In this document: piece after piece, positions 1-7,531 of the stretch
How the letters are laid out: each line of letters opens with the position of its first letter
Position numbering within the stretch: the first letter of the stretch is position 1
Source of the DNA: Candidatus Zipacnadia bacterium
Lineage (GTDB): Bacteria; Armatimonadota; Zipacnadia; Zipacnadales; Zipacnadaceae
Assembly: GCA_029821455.1 (NCBI GenBank)
Contig: JALGTI010000138.1
Coordinates: 1 to 7,531, forward strand
Direction of reading: 5' to 3'
Length of the DNA: 7,531 nt
Notes under the pieces: model-generated
The model's input: the letters and a program-made list of their open reading frames with translations, nothing else
Databases searched by the model: none
What the model was told of the DNA's origin: nothing
Translations under genes and position numbers: made by a program

Positions 1-151
1 GAGCGTCCTGGGCCAGTTGTGGCCACAGAACCTTGACCGCGACCTTTCGCCCTCCCAGCGTCACCTGTTGAGCTTCATAGACCTTTCCCCACGCACCGCC
101 ACCGATCTCGCCGACTAGTTCAAAGTTGCCAAGACGGTTGGATGTTAACAC
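1..151 (-). CDS. Hanks-type Ser/Thr protein kinase, N-terminal fragment (kinase E, runs off the left edge)
   Basis: Only the first 50 codons are in the window. They encode the start of a PknB-like kinase N-lobe: after RLGNFELVGEIG comes the glycine-rich ATP-binding loop GGGAWGKV (about residues 17-24), then the VAVK strand with the invariant ATP-anchoring lysine at residue 40. The start is GTG at 151-149, preceded by a GAGG ribosome-binding site with a 9-nt spacer; an in-frame TTG at 166-164 is a weaker alternative. It begins 23 nt after the stop of the NlpC/P60 gene, so it is very probably co-transcribed with it. Like kinase C, it carries a GGR motif just before the VAVK strand, one residue longer than kinases B and D. 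Membrane helix and sensor domain cannot be seen. The kinase assignment is firm; everything past residue 50 is unknown. Confidence 0.88.
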   Translation of the reverse strand, partial: MLTSNRLGNFELVGEIGGGAWGKVYEAQQVTLGGRKVAVKVLWPQLAQDA

Positions 152-160
152 TGAAATCAG

Positions 161-164
161 CCTC
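161..164 (-). promoter_or_regulatory. Ribosome-binding site for kinase E
   Basis: On the minus strand GAGG lies 9 nt before the GTG at 151. It sits entirely in the 23-nt gap after the NlpC/P60 stop codon, and it decides the start of kinase E in favour of GTG, since no ATG is available in frame nearby. Confidence 0.55.
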
Positions 165-174
165 AATGCACGAG

Positions 175-1317
175 TTATCTACTATTGAGAGGCGCCATCT
201 TCCCACGGTTGATGCTGATGTGGACTATCAACGCATTGTCATCAGCCAGTCTTCCGGCTCCTATGAAGCGTTTCGCATAGTAAGGAGCGTCCAGGTCTTC
301 GATATGTACGCCTCGGTTCCCTGTAGATTGGATGAATCTGTTGTTTCCCAAATAGATACCGACGTGGGAAGCACCCGGCTTGTACGTCTGAAAGAAGACA
401 CAATCGGCGCCTGGTATGCTGGGTTTGTCCAGGTGTTCTGCGGCTTGATATTGCGGGCCAGCATCCCTTGGTACCTTGAGGCCGCAAGCGAAGTAGCTGG
501 CCCATACCAGCCCCGAACAGTCGAGACCCTTGCAGGTTACTCCACCCCAGAGATAAGGGCTTCCAATATACTGCTTTGCTCTCTCCGCGATCTCAGCTCC
601 GATGTCTACAGCCAGCGGCTGGCGAGAAAGGTCCATCATGCTATTGGAAGGTAGCCAAGCAGTGCGCCCGTTAACCCCGGTGACTTGTGTCCAATCTCCG
701 GCTTCGCGAACAGAACCGACCAGGCTGCCGCCATACAGAATGTCCGGCCACCCGTCGGCCACTTTGGCAGAATCGGGCGCAGACACCGGCTCAACGCAGG
801 CATTCGCTATCACACACCACTGCTCAATTTGCACGGCCTGTGCGTCCGTCAGCACCAGAGTGGCCTTAATCCAACCGGGATAGTCGCACTGGGGAATAAC
901 CCTGACTTCTATCCAATCGCCGCGTTGGCCCACTTTCCTTAGCGGATGACCGAAGAGAGTCTGAGTTACTCGCTCTGCTGCAGTCGTCGGACTGCGGCGT
1001 ACGTTAGCGACTGGGACCTTACAGTACACCAGATTTGCCACCGGCTCGGCCGGACTTGACGGCACTTGGGCCACTTGTTGTCCTTCAACTGGCGCCGCCA
1101 CCATTGTGTGAACGTCAGGAATGTCAGCCTGGCGTTTGCTTTCCGCTGGCCTTGTGGCGGCTGGTATCGGTTCAGGCGGCAGCACTCCTGCTCCCCGCGA
1201 ATCAGCCAACCTTGCACCGGTAAGAACTCCGCCTGCTGCCGAAATGGCCACGAGACCGACGAAAATGATAATTGTGAGAGGCTTGCTTTTGAGAAATGCC
1301 ATCCTTCTACCAGTCAT
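175..1317 (-). CDS. Exported SH3b-NlpC/P60 family cell-wall endopeptidase
   Basis: This is a probable peptidoglycan hydrolase of the NlpC/P60 cysteine peptidase family, which typically cuts the gamma-D-Glu to diamino-acid bond of wall stem peptides. With the ATG at 1317 it is 380 residues: a basic N-terminus (GRRMAFLK) and a hydrophobic segment (about 14-34) forming a signal peptide or anchor; a low-complexity Pro/Ala stretch to about 90; a first SH3-like domain (about 95-160, VANVRRSP ... GDWIEV ... GWI); a second, more diverged one (about 175-230); then the peptidase (about 240-360) with GLDCSGL (Cys267) and SHVGIYLG (His318). The layout resembles YkfC-type gamma-D-glutamyl-diamino-acid endopeptidases. 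The third catalytic position, usually His twelve residues after the first His, is Gln330. The gene overlaps the kinase D stop by 11 nt, implying translational coupling. The start is uncertain: ATG 1338 (387 aa) and ATG 1302 (375 aa, with AGAAGG directly abutting it) are alternatives, and none has a well-spaced ribosome-binding site. The protein has eight cysteines, two of them close together in WCVIANAC. Confidence 0.9.
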   Translation of the reverse strand: MTGRRMAFLKSKPLTIIIFVGLVAISAAGGVLTGARLADSRGAGVLPPEPIPAATRPAESKRQADIPDVHTMVAAPVEGQQVAQVPSSPAEPVANLVYCKVPVANVRRSPTTAAERVTQTLFGHPLRKVGQRGDWIEVRVIPQCDYPGWIKATLVLTDAQAVQIEQWCVIANACVEPVSAPDSAKVADGWPDILYGGSLVGSVREAGDWTQVTGVNGRTAWLPSNSMMDLSRQPLAVDIGAEIAERAKQYIGSPYLWGGVTCKGLDCSGLVWASYFACGLKVPRDAGPQYQAAEHLDKPSIPGADCVFFQTYKPGASHVGIYLGNNRFIQSTGNRGVHIEDLDAPYYAKRFIGAGRLADDNALIVHISINRGKMAPLNSR

Positions 1318-2959
1318 CGAATTGTGGTGCGAAGACATTGTCGTGATACGTACGCAGTTTCCCGCCTATAGATGCCCCATCACCCACAAGCGCGGTGTGT
1401 TGTTTCTTCACTTGGCCGTATTCGGTTCTCGGCCCCCACGATGGGCTGCCACCGGCCAGCTCTGCGAGCATCTTCTCGTTCGACATAGTGATGCGCCTTT
1501 TCCCCAGTGTTCCCGCCTCACGCAGCATACTTCGCATTTTACGCAGAGATTCGGGAGCATCGCTCGGTATGGTGAGGTCCTCCGCTTTGCGGCTAACTGC
1601 GGAGAACTTCGCGCTCTGCCGTTCGTTGCTTTCTAGGAGCCACTCGCGGTTGTCGCGCAAGAAGTTACGCCAGCTCCCGCGATGCTTCCTCTTGTGCTCC
1701 TCCCAAGGTTTGTTAGAATCGGCGAGATCCTGGATCGCGTCTTCCAAATCTTCGTAGATATCTTCTATTTCTCGCCCAGCAGCTCTCCAGGCCTTTTCAG
1801 GCTCTGACTCCGGTGCCGGCATTGCCGCTGGCTGATATGCTGGCTGTGACGCTGGCAGAGGTGAGCTGTATGGTGCCGGCTGGGGTGCGAATTGGGGCCC
1901 GGACGACGCCTCGAACGCGTGTTGTTGTCGCTGGCCGCAGGCCAGAACAAGCAGCCCTACGCCCAATACCACGATCACGAGGGCCATTCCTGCGACGATG
2001 ACCACTGTCGCCCCCCTCTGCTTAGGCGCTACGCCAGCAGTGCTGGCAGGTGACTCTGCTATCGCTGTTCGTCCCGGCTGAGCGACGTTTCGCGGCTCAG
2101 CACGGGCAGGAACGCCAAGATAGGGCACCTCGGCTGTGGGTGGCGCTACCGGAATAGCAGCGCGTAGAGCTGCAGCCATTTCCTGTGCTGTACCGAAACG
2201 CTCGGCAGGCTCCTTGGCCAGCGCCCGCAAAATGATACTGGCTAACCACTCCGGACAGTCAGGCCGTAGCTCTCTGGGGTCACGAGGCACGTCACTAACA
2301 TGCTTCATTGCGGCAGCAACCGGCGTAGTGGCGCTAAACGGGACTTGGCCGGTGAGCATGTGATACAACATGATGCCCAGAGAATAGATGTCAGACCGGC
2401 CGTCCACCGGATTGCCCTTGGCCTGCTCCGGGGACATGTATTCTGGGGTGCCGATACTGGCTCCCGTAGCAGTCAGACCACTTCCTTCGCCCACCTTGGC
2501 GATCCCAAAGTCTGTCACCACTGCCCGGCCGTGTTCGTCAATCATGATGTTGCCAGGCTTGATATCCCGGTGAACCACGCCCTGGCTGTCGGCATATCCA
2601 AGCGCGTCGGCAACCTGGGCGCCCAACTCGGCCGTACGTTCAGGGCCAAGCGCGCCATCGCGCTTGATGACCGAGGCCAGCGTCCCGCCGCGGATGCACT
2701 CCATCGCGAAGAAGTACGTGCCATCATCTTCGCCGAAATCAATAACACTGCAGATATTCGGGTGGCTGAGCCGGGCCATGTTCTGCGCTTCCTGCAAGAA
2801 CCGCTGCCGCGCTGTCGCATCCTCCGCATGATGCGGCCACAGGGCCTTGACCGCCACATCGCGCCCCAGAGACTCCTGCTTCGCCAGATACACCTTTCCC
2901 CACGCGCCTGCACCAAGCTCGTCGACAAGCTCATAATTCCCAAGGCGGGTACCAGTCAT
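1307..2959 (-). CDS. Transmembrane Ser/Thr protein kinase with an unrecognised helical C-terminal domain (kinase D)
   Basis: This 550-residue membrane kinase should phosphorylate Ser/Thr in cytoplasmic proteins. The kinase domain (about 8-267) looks catalytically complete: glycine loop GAGAWGKV, Lys38, alpha-C Glu57, HRD Asp132, DFG Asp150, activation-loop TAT, and SPE at 176-178. A Pro/Ala-rich juxtamembrane stretch leads to one membrane helix (about 317-341). The presumed outer part differs from its neighbours: there is no PASTA domain. Instead a Pro/Gln/Ala-rich stalk (about 355-387) is followed by a charged, tryptophan-containing, probably helical segment (388-550; EDIYEDLEDAIQDL, WRNFLRDNREWL) that I cannot assign to a family. 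ATG 2959 is preferred because AAGGGGAG stands 6 nt upstream and the protein then aligns with kinases B and C; a TTG six nt earlier would hide part of that spacer. It starts 36 nt after kinase C and its end overlaps the NlpC/P60 gene. Parts of its DNA are identical to A, B or C in different places. Confidence 0.92.
   Translation of the reverse strand: MTGTRLGNYELVDELGAGAWGKVYLAKQESLGRDVAVKALWPHHAEDATARQRFLQEAQNMARLSHPNICSVIDFGEDDGTYFFAMECIRGGTLASVIKRDGALGPERTAELGAQVADALGYADSQGVVHRDIKPGNIMIDEHGRAVVTDFGIAKVGEGSGLTATGASIGTPEYMSPEQAKGNPVDGRSDIYSLGIMLYHMLTGQVPFSATTPVAAAMKHVSDVPRDPRELRPDCPEWLASIILRALAKEPAERFGTAQEMAAALRAAIPVAPPTAEVPYLGVPARAEPRNVAQPGRTAIAESPASTAGVAPKQRGATVVIVAGMALVIVVLGVGLLVLACGQRQQHAFEASSGPQFAPQPAPYSSPLPASQPAYQPAAMPAPESEPEKAWRAAGREIEDIYEDLEDAIQDLADSNKPWEEHKRKHRGSWRNFLRDNREWLLESNERQSAKFSAVSRKAEDLTIPSDAPESLRKMRSMLREAGTLGKRRITMSNEKMLAELAGGSPSWGPRTEYGQVKKQHTALVGDGASIGGKLRTYHDNVFAPQFDDW
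2375..2431. repeat. 57-nt perfect repeat in kinase D, shared with kinase C
   Basis: This segment is identical base for base to 4025-4081 in kinase C. It codes for the end of the activation segment and subdomain IX. Kinase B encodes nearly the same peptide here but differs at about six mostly synonymous positions, so the identity exceeds what protein conservation needs. Confidence 0.8.
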
Positions 2960-2965
2960 GTTCAA

Positions 2966-2973
2966 CTCCCCTT
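2966..2973 (-). promoter_or_regulatory. Ribosome-binding site for kinase D
   Basis: On the minus strand AAGGGGAG lies 6 nt before ATG 2959, inside the 36-nt gap after kinase C. This strong, well-spaced site fixes the start at 2959 rather than at the TTG at 2965. Confidence 0.75.
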
Positions 2974-2995
2974 AGAGATCAGGCCCGTCAACATC

Positions 2996-4612
2996 TTAAG
3001 GATGCTTAGCAGTATGGCCGAACTGGCGTTTCTGGAATTCGCGGATGAACACCGCGTTTCTCTCCTCAGTCTGCGACAGCCGGGTGTCCGAGTAGTCTGC
3101 ATCAATGGAATACCAAGGCTGCCGCAGGAAGTAGTCCTGGATTGCCGGCGTGACAAAAGACCGCCCGTGCCGGGCGAAAATCTCGTTGCGCATCAACGTC
3201 AGCGTCCAATTTGACTTACCAGTCAAATCCGCAATTGTTACGCGGCGGTGGCTTGTCCAAGGTGCCAAGTACGTACCAGAAGATGTAGCATACCGGTTCC
3301 CCTTGCTTAACGCCAGAGACACAAAGTCGCCTGACGCCAATACCGCCCCAGCCTCAGGACTCTGTGAGATGACGCGGCCAGCCTCGTATACGTCACTATG
3401 TCGAGGTTCGCTGTACCGCACCAGGAAGTTACCGTATTCCTTGAGTCGCTGCTCTGCATCAACTTGCGTCAACCCGACGACACTGGGCACTTGCGCTGTC
3501 GACGGCTGACCGCTGCCGACGACGATGTCTGGAGCAGTCGGCTGGCGAGGTGCTACTGGAGGTGTGCCACTTGGGATACCTAGATGGCCAGTCTGTGATC
3601 TCAGATACACCGCAGGGATCAGGAGGCCGATGGTCAGGGCGATGGCTGCGACGACTGTGATGATTGCCGCTGTGCGCCGCGCGTCTGACGATGAACTCCG
3701 CGCCCTCTCCTGGGATTCCTCAGTAGCCGGTCTGGGCTGCGCTTCTGGGGCCAGCGCCCCTACATTTGCATCAGGAACCTCCGTTGTCGGGGGAGTGACC
3801 GGCCGAGTGTTCCGCAGGGCAGAAGCCATCTCTGCGGCGCTCCTAAACCGCTCCACAGGCTCCTTGGCAAGCGCCCGCAGGATAATCGATGCTAACCACT
3901 TCGGACACTGTAAAGACACCTCCTGCGGGTCCTGAGGCATATCGCTAATATGCTTCATCGCTGTCGCCACCGGCGTGGTGCCGCTAAACGGAACTTGGCC
4001 GGTGATCATGTGATATAACATGACGCCCAGAGAATAGATGTCAGACCGGCCGTCCACCGGATTGCCCTTGGCCTGCTCCGGCGACATATATTCAGGCGTC
4101 CCAATTGCCGCTCCGGTGGCCGTCAGGCCCGTCCCCTCACCGACCTTAGCGATTCCGAAATCGGTGACTAGAGCCCCACCGTGTTCGTCTATTATAATGT
4201 TCCCAGGCTTGACATCCCGGTGCACCACGCCTTGGCTGTGGGCATATCCAAGCGCATCGGCGACCTGAGCACCCAACTCGGCGGTACGTTCAGGGCTAAG
4301 CGCGCCCTCGCGCTCCGTGACCGAGGCCAGCGTCTCGCCGCGGATGTACTCCATCGCGAAAAAGTACGTGCCATCCTCCTCGCCGAAATCAATAACCTTG
4401 CAGATATTGGGATGGTTGAGGCGGGCCATGTTATGAGCTTCGGCCAGGAAGCGTTGGCGGGGGGTTTCGTCTTCGGCCAGGTGTGGCCGCAACACTTTGA
4501 CGGCCACCGGCCTCCCGCCAAGGGAGACCTGTTTCGCCATATACACTTTGCCCCAGGCCCCGCCGCCAAGCTCCTCTGCCAATTCAAAATTCCCAAGCTT
4601 CTGACCGATCAT
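2996..4612 (-). CDS. Transmembrane PASTA Ser/Thr protein kinase with C-terminal YARHG domain (kinase C)
   Basis: This 538-residue receptor kinase has a complete catalytic domain (about 8-268): GGGAWGKV loop, Lys39, Glu58, HRD Asp133, DFG Asp151, activation-loop TAT and SPE 177-179. A linker leads to one membrane helix (about 314-337). Outside the membrane there is one PASTA domain (about 373-438, VPSVVGL ... SQSPEAGAVL), the module that binds peptidoglycan fragments in PknB/PrkC, though those usually have three or more copies. The C-terminus (about 460-531) is a YARHG domain: RNEIFARHGRSF, then DYFLRQPWY and an acidic ERN-containing helix. YARHG is an extracytoplasmic domain of unknown function. 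ATG 4612 is chosen because GGAGG lies 5 nt upstream and the protein then matches the paralogues; ATG 4648, with AGGA 4 nt upstream, would add 12 residues. Its juxtamembrane and membrane segments closely resemble those of kinase A although their C-terminal domains differ. It follows kinase B after 85 nt. Confidence 0.93.
   Translation of the reverse strand: MIGQKLGNFELAEELGGGAWGKVYMAKQVSLGGRPVAVKVLRPHLAEDETPRQRFLAEAHNMARLNHPNICKVIDFGEEDGTYFFAMEYIRGETLASVTEREGALSPERTAELGAQVADALGYAHSQGVVHRDVKPGNIIIDEHGGALVTDFGIAKVGEGTGLTATGAAIGTPEYMSPEQAKGNPVDGRSDIYSLGVMLYHMITGQVPFSGTTPVATAMKHISDMPQDPQEVSLQCPKWLASIILRALAKEPVERFRSAAEMASALRNTRPVTPPTTEVPDANVGALAPEAQPRPATEESQERARSSSSDARRTAAIITVVAAIALTIGLLIPAVYLRSQTGHLGIPSGTPPVAPRQPTAPDIVVGSGQPSTAQVPSVVGLTQVDAEQRLKEYGNFLVRYSEPRHSDVYEAGRVISQSPEAGAVLASGDFVSLALSKGNRYATSSGTYLAPWTSHRRVTIADLTGKSNWTLTLMRNEIFARHGRSFVTPAIQDYFLRQPWYSIDADYSDTRLSQTEERNAVFIREFQKRQFGHTAKHP
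4025..4081. repeat. 57-nt perfect repeat in kinase C, shared with kinase D
   Basis: This is the partner copy of 2375-2431. Close similarity continues on the low-coordinate side to about 3982 (2332 in D) with a few mismatches. On the other side C and D diverge quickly and D becomes B-like. Confidence 0.8.
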
Positions 4613-4697
4613 GGCAGCCTCCATCTGCGCTGGGCACTTGATTGACATAGTTTCCTGCTATTCGTCCATCTCATAAAGCATCGTTCTGAGCCCGGGT
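4613..4697 (-). other. Longest intergenic gap (85 nt) between kinases B and C
   Basis: This is the only gap large enough to hold a small signal. It contains the in-frame ATG 4648 and its AGGA, plus the GGAGG of ATG 4612. I see no hairpin followed by a T-run and no convincing -35/-10 pair. TGAGATGGAC here resembles TGAGATGAAC in the gap before kinase B, but this is absent from the other gaps and is more likely left over from duplication than a shared operator. Confidence 0.4.
4618..4622 (-). promoter_or_regulatory. Ribosome-binding site for kinase C
   Basis: On the minus strand GGAGG lies 5 nt before ATG 4612. It favours that start over the in-frame ATG 4648, which has a weaker AGGA at 4653-4656 only 4 nt upstream. 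If both are used, two N-terminal forms differing by 12 residues would be made. Confidence 0.6.
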
Positions 4698-6302
<1,605 letters not shown>

Positions 6303-6339
6303 TCTTGTTCATCTCACTGAAGTCGGTTAGCGTGCGAAT

Positions 6340-7531
6340 TCACGGGACGTCGGGGTAACCAACTATGCGGATCTCGCAGATGCATGTGTCATCGTGGTGG
6401 GTTCCGCGCTCTATCTCCGCTATTGTGATACGCACCCACCTCGAATGCGCAGGCGGCTCGATGTCTGTGCCCTGGAAACTGCGGCCGCTGGTATCGTAGT
6501 GCGCTCGAACGATTCGGCCATCCTCGAAGCTGATATCGGCCACGGCCAACCTATTGTTGCGCCACCATCGGTCTCCCCATTTGTCGGCCTCCTCCTTATC
6601 GAAGCCTGGTACCAACTCCACTCTCGTGATGACATAGAGACGAGGTAATGCGACCCTAATCCACTCGCCAATCCCTGAGCCGTCTGCGCCCTCGGCCCAG
6701 GTCGTCTCCCGGTGGCCATCCACAGCTCGCGACGGGGCATACTTGGGCCGGTTCTCTAGAAACGACGAGGCGCTCACACGCAATCCATGGATGAACGTCG
6801 GCTCCGGTCCCTTGCTTTTCGTCAGTTGCACGATGGCACCAGCCTCCAGAGAGCTACCAGCGTACGGGACCTGCCTGATGATACGTCCCTGCGGGTACTG
6901 GTCGCTGTACGCATAGTCGTAGTCAACGCTGAAACCCTCACCGTCCAGTTTCGTCTCGGCTTGAGATGCGGATAGTCCCACAACATCTGGGACGGTCACC
7001 CTATATTGGTGCGGAGGTGGTGCTAGCCCACCGCCACTGCTGAAACTCCCCACACCTTTCTGTGATCTGACATACGCCGCAGCGGCCACTAAGCAGACAG
7101 TCAAGGCAATAGCTCCAACTACACCCATAATGGCCGCCGTGCGCCGTGTGTCTGATGATGTATCTCGCGTCCTCTCCTGTGGTTGCGGTTCCAGGCGTGT
7201 CGCCTGCGGTCCGCTCGGCAGATCTGTTGAAGCTGCCGTGGGGGCTGGTGCTGTCCCACTTGCAGCAGGCACCTGTATTGTCGGCGGCGTGACCGGCCGG
7301 GCGTTGCGCAGGGCACCGGCCATCTCCTGCGCTGTGCCGAACCGCTCTACCGGCTCTTTGGCCAGAGCCCGCAGAATGATACTGGCCAGCCACTCAGGGC
7401 AGTCGGGTCGTAGTTCTCTGGGATCCCGTGGCATCTCACTAACATGCTTCATTGCGGCAGCAACCGGCGTAGTCGCGCTGAACGGGACTTGGCCGGTTAC
7501 CATGTGATATAGCACAATACCCAGCGAGTAG
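6340..7531 (-). CDS. PASTA Ser/Thr protein kinase with NADase-type glycan-binding (discoidin-like) C-terminus, 5' end off the window (kinase A)
   Basis: The visible 396 residues start inside kinase subdomain IX (YSLGIVLYHM), so the ATP loop, HRD and DFG motifs lie beyond the right edge. The remaining C-lobe is nearly identical to kinases B and D. A linker with a basic RR end leads to a membrane helix (visible residues about 131-153, TAAIMGVVGAIALTV...), then a short stalk, one PASTA domain (about 176-240, VPDVVGL ... RQVPYAGSSLEAG) and a C-terminal domain (about 250-396). That last domain carries the pattern of the NADase-type glycan-binding family: Ala-Val-Asp-Gly near its start, TTWAEG, GIGEWI, NNR, a SFEDG strand, then HHDDTCICEI close to the end. 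The fold is discoidin-like and is found on many secreted or membrane sensors; here it presumably binds a cell-surface glycan. The gene ends with TGA at 6340, 37 nt before kinase B, and is the most upstream gene seen. Confidence 0.92.
   Translation of the reverse strand, partial: YSLGIVLYHMVTGQVPFSATTPVAAAMKHVSEMPRDPRELRPDCPEWLASIILRALAKEPVERFGTAQEMAGALRNARPVTPPTIQVPAASGTAPAPTAASTDLPSGPQATRLEPQPQERTRDTSSDTRRTAAIMGVVGAIALTVCLVAAAAYVRSQKGVGSFSSGGGLAPPPHQYRVTVPDVVGLSASQAETKLDGEGFSVDYDYAYSDQYPQGRIIRQVPYAGSSLEAGAIVQLTKSKGPEPTFIHGLRVSASSFLENRPKYAPSRAVDGHRETTWAEGADGSGIGEWIRVALPRLYVITRVELVPGFDKEEADKWGDRWWRNNRLAVADISFEDGRIVRAHYDTSGRSFQGTDIEPPAHSRWVRITIAEIERGTHHDDTCICEIRIVGYPDVP
7334..7383. repeat. 50-nt perfect repeat in kinase A, shared with kinase B
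   Basis: This is the partner copy of 5533-5582. The match stops at 7384, after which kinases A and B differ at several synonymous and a few amino-acid-changing positions. Confidence 0.8.

Noticed and set aside
142..654. 170-codon plus-strand frame
   Set aside because: It overlaps the NlpC/P60 domain, whose catalytic motifs are intact on the minus strand; the plus-strand translation has no family features.
1800..1900. Short GCTGG-rich repetitive stretch
   Set aside because: It encodes the Pro/Gln/Ala stalk of kinase D. The repetition follows the amino-acid composition and shows no regular unit that would suggest a separate element.
1936..1948. Lipobox-like LVLAC at the end of the kinase D membrane helix
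   Set aside because: A lipobox works at the end of an N-terminal signal peptide. Here it is about 340 residues into the protein, after a cytoplasmic kinase domain, so lipidation is not expected.
2388..2573. Short plus-strand frame starting MSDRPSTGLPLACSGD, repeated at 4038 and 5731
   Set aside because: It looks like a conserved repeated small protein, but it is the exact reverse complement of the activation-segment and DGRSDIYSL region in each kinase paralogue.
2300..3214. 304-codon open frame on the plus strand, with similar but shorter antisense frames at 4181-4645 and 6105-6320
   Set aside because: It is antisense to the conserved kinase domain, and each copy lies at the same place over a kinase gene. 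The frame stays open because of kinase codon composition. It has no ribosome-binding site or recognisable domain, and the sense frames carry clear kinase motifs.
4613..4697. Possible promoter or terminator between kinases B and C
   Set aside because: I found no paired -35/-10 boxes of good quality and no stem-loop with a T-run. An AT-rich patch (CTTTATGAGATGG) alone is not enough.

Overview
The window is a densely packed stretch of bacterial chromosome in which every supportable gene lies on the minus strand, so transcription runs from the right edge to the left edge. It holds five Hanks-type (PknB/PrkC-like) transmembrane serine/threonine protein kinase genes in tandem, the first and last cut by the window edges. 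One exported SH3b-NlpC/P60 cell-wall peptidase gene sits between the fourth and fifth kinases. Gaps are 37, 85, 36, -11 (overlap) and 23 nt, so this looks like one operon, or the inside of one. I see no internal terminator, no convincing promoter, no mobile element, tRNA, rRNA or CRISPR array, and no stretch over 300 nt without a gene.

Layout in transcription order: (A) 7531-6340, kinase C-lobe, TM, one PASTA domain and a NADase-type glycan-binding (discoidin-like) domain, with its 5' end off the window; (B) 6302-4698, kinase, TM, PASTA, SPOR; (C) 4612-2996, kinase, TM, PASTA, YARHG; (D) 2959-1307, kinase, TM, Pro/Gln-rich stalk and a helical domain I do not recognise, with no PASTA; (N) 1317-175, signal/anchor, two SH3-like domains and an NlpC/P60 peptidase; (E) 151-1, the first 50 codons of another kinase. 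The cytoplasmic kinase halves are close paralogues, nearly identical around the activation segment, while the parts after the membrane helix differ in every complete copy. This pattern suggests a duplicated receptor family whose sensor modules were exchanged while the catalytic halves were kept alike. Short blocks of perfect DNA identity shared by different gene pairs fit gene conversion between copies.

How the genes may work together (inference): PASTA domains, SPOR domains, discoidin-like glycan-binding domains and an SH3b-NlpC/P60 endopeptidase all belong to families that bind or cut peptidoglycan or other glycans. The locus therefore reads as a candidate cell-wall surveillance array, in which several receptor kinases with different wall-reading ends report to a shared kinase chemistry beside a wall hydrolase. 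No phosphatase or FHA protein is visible, so the downstream partners lie elsewhere or off the window.

Organism: a bacterium with moderately GC-rich DNA (judged by eye). PASTA kinases are typical of Gram-positive and related lineages, whereas SPOR domains are more typical of diderms. The combination could fit a diderm lineage such as Armatimonadota or Chloroflexota-related groups, but that is a low-confidence guess.
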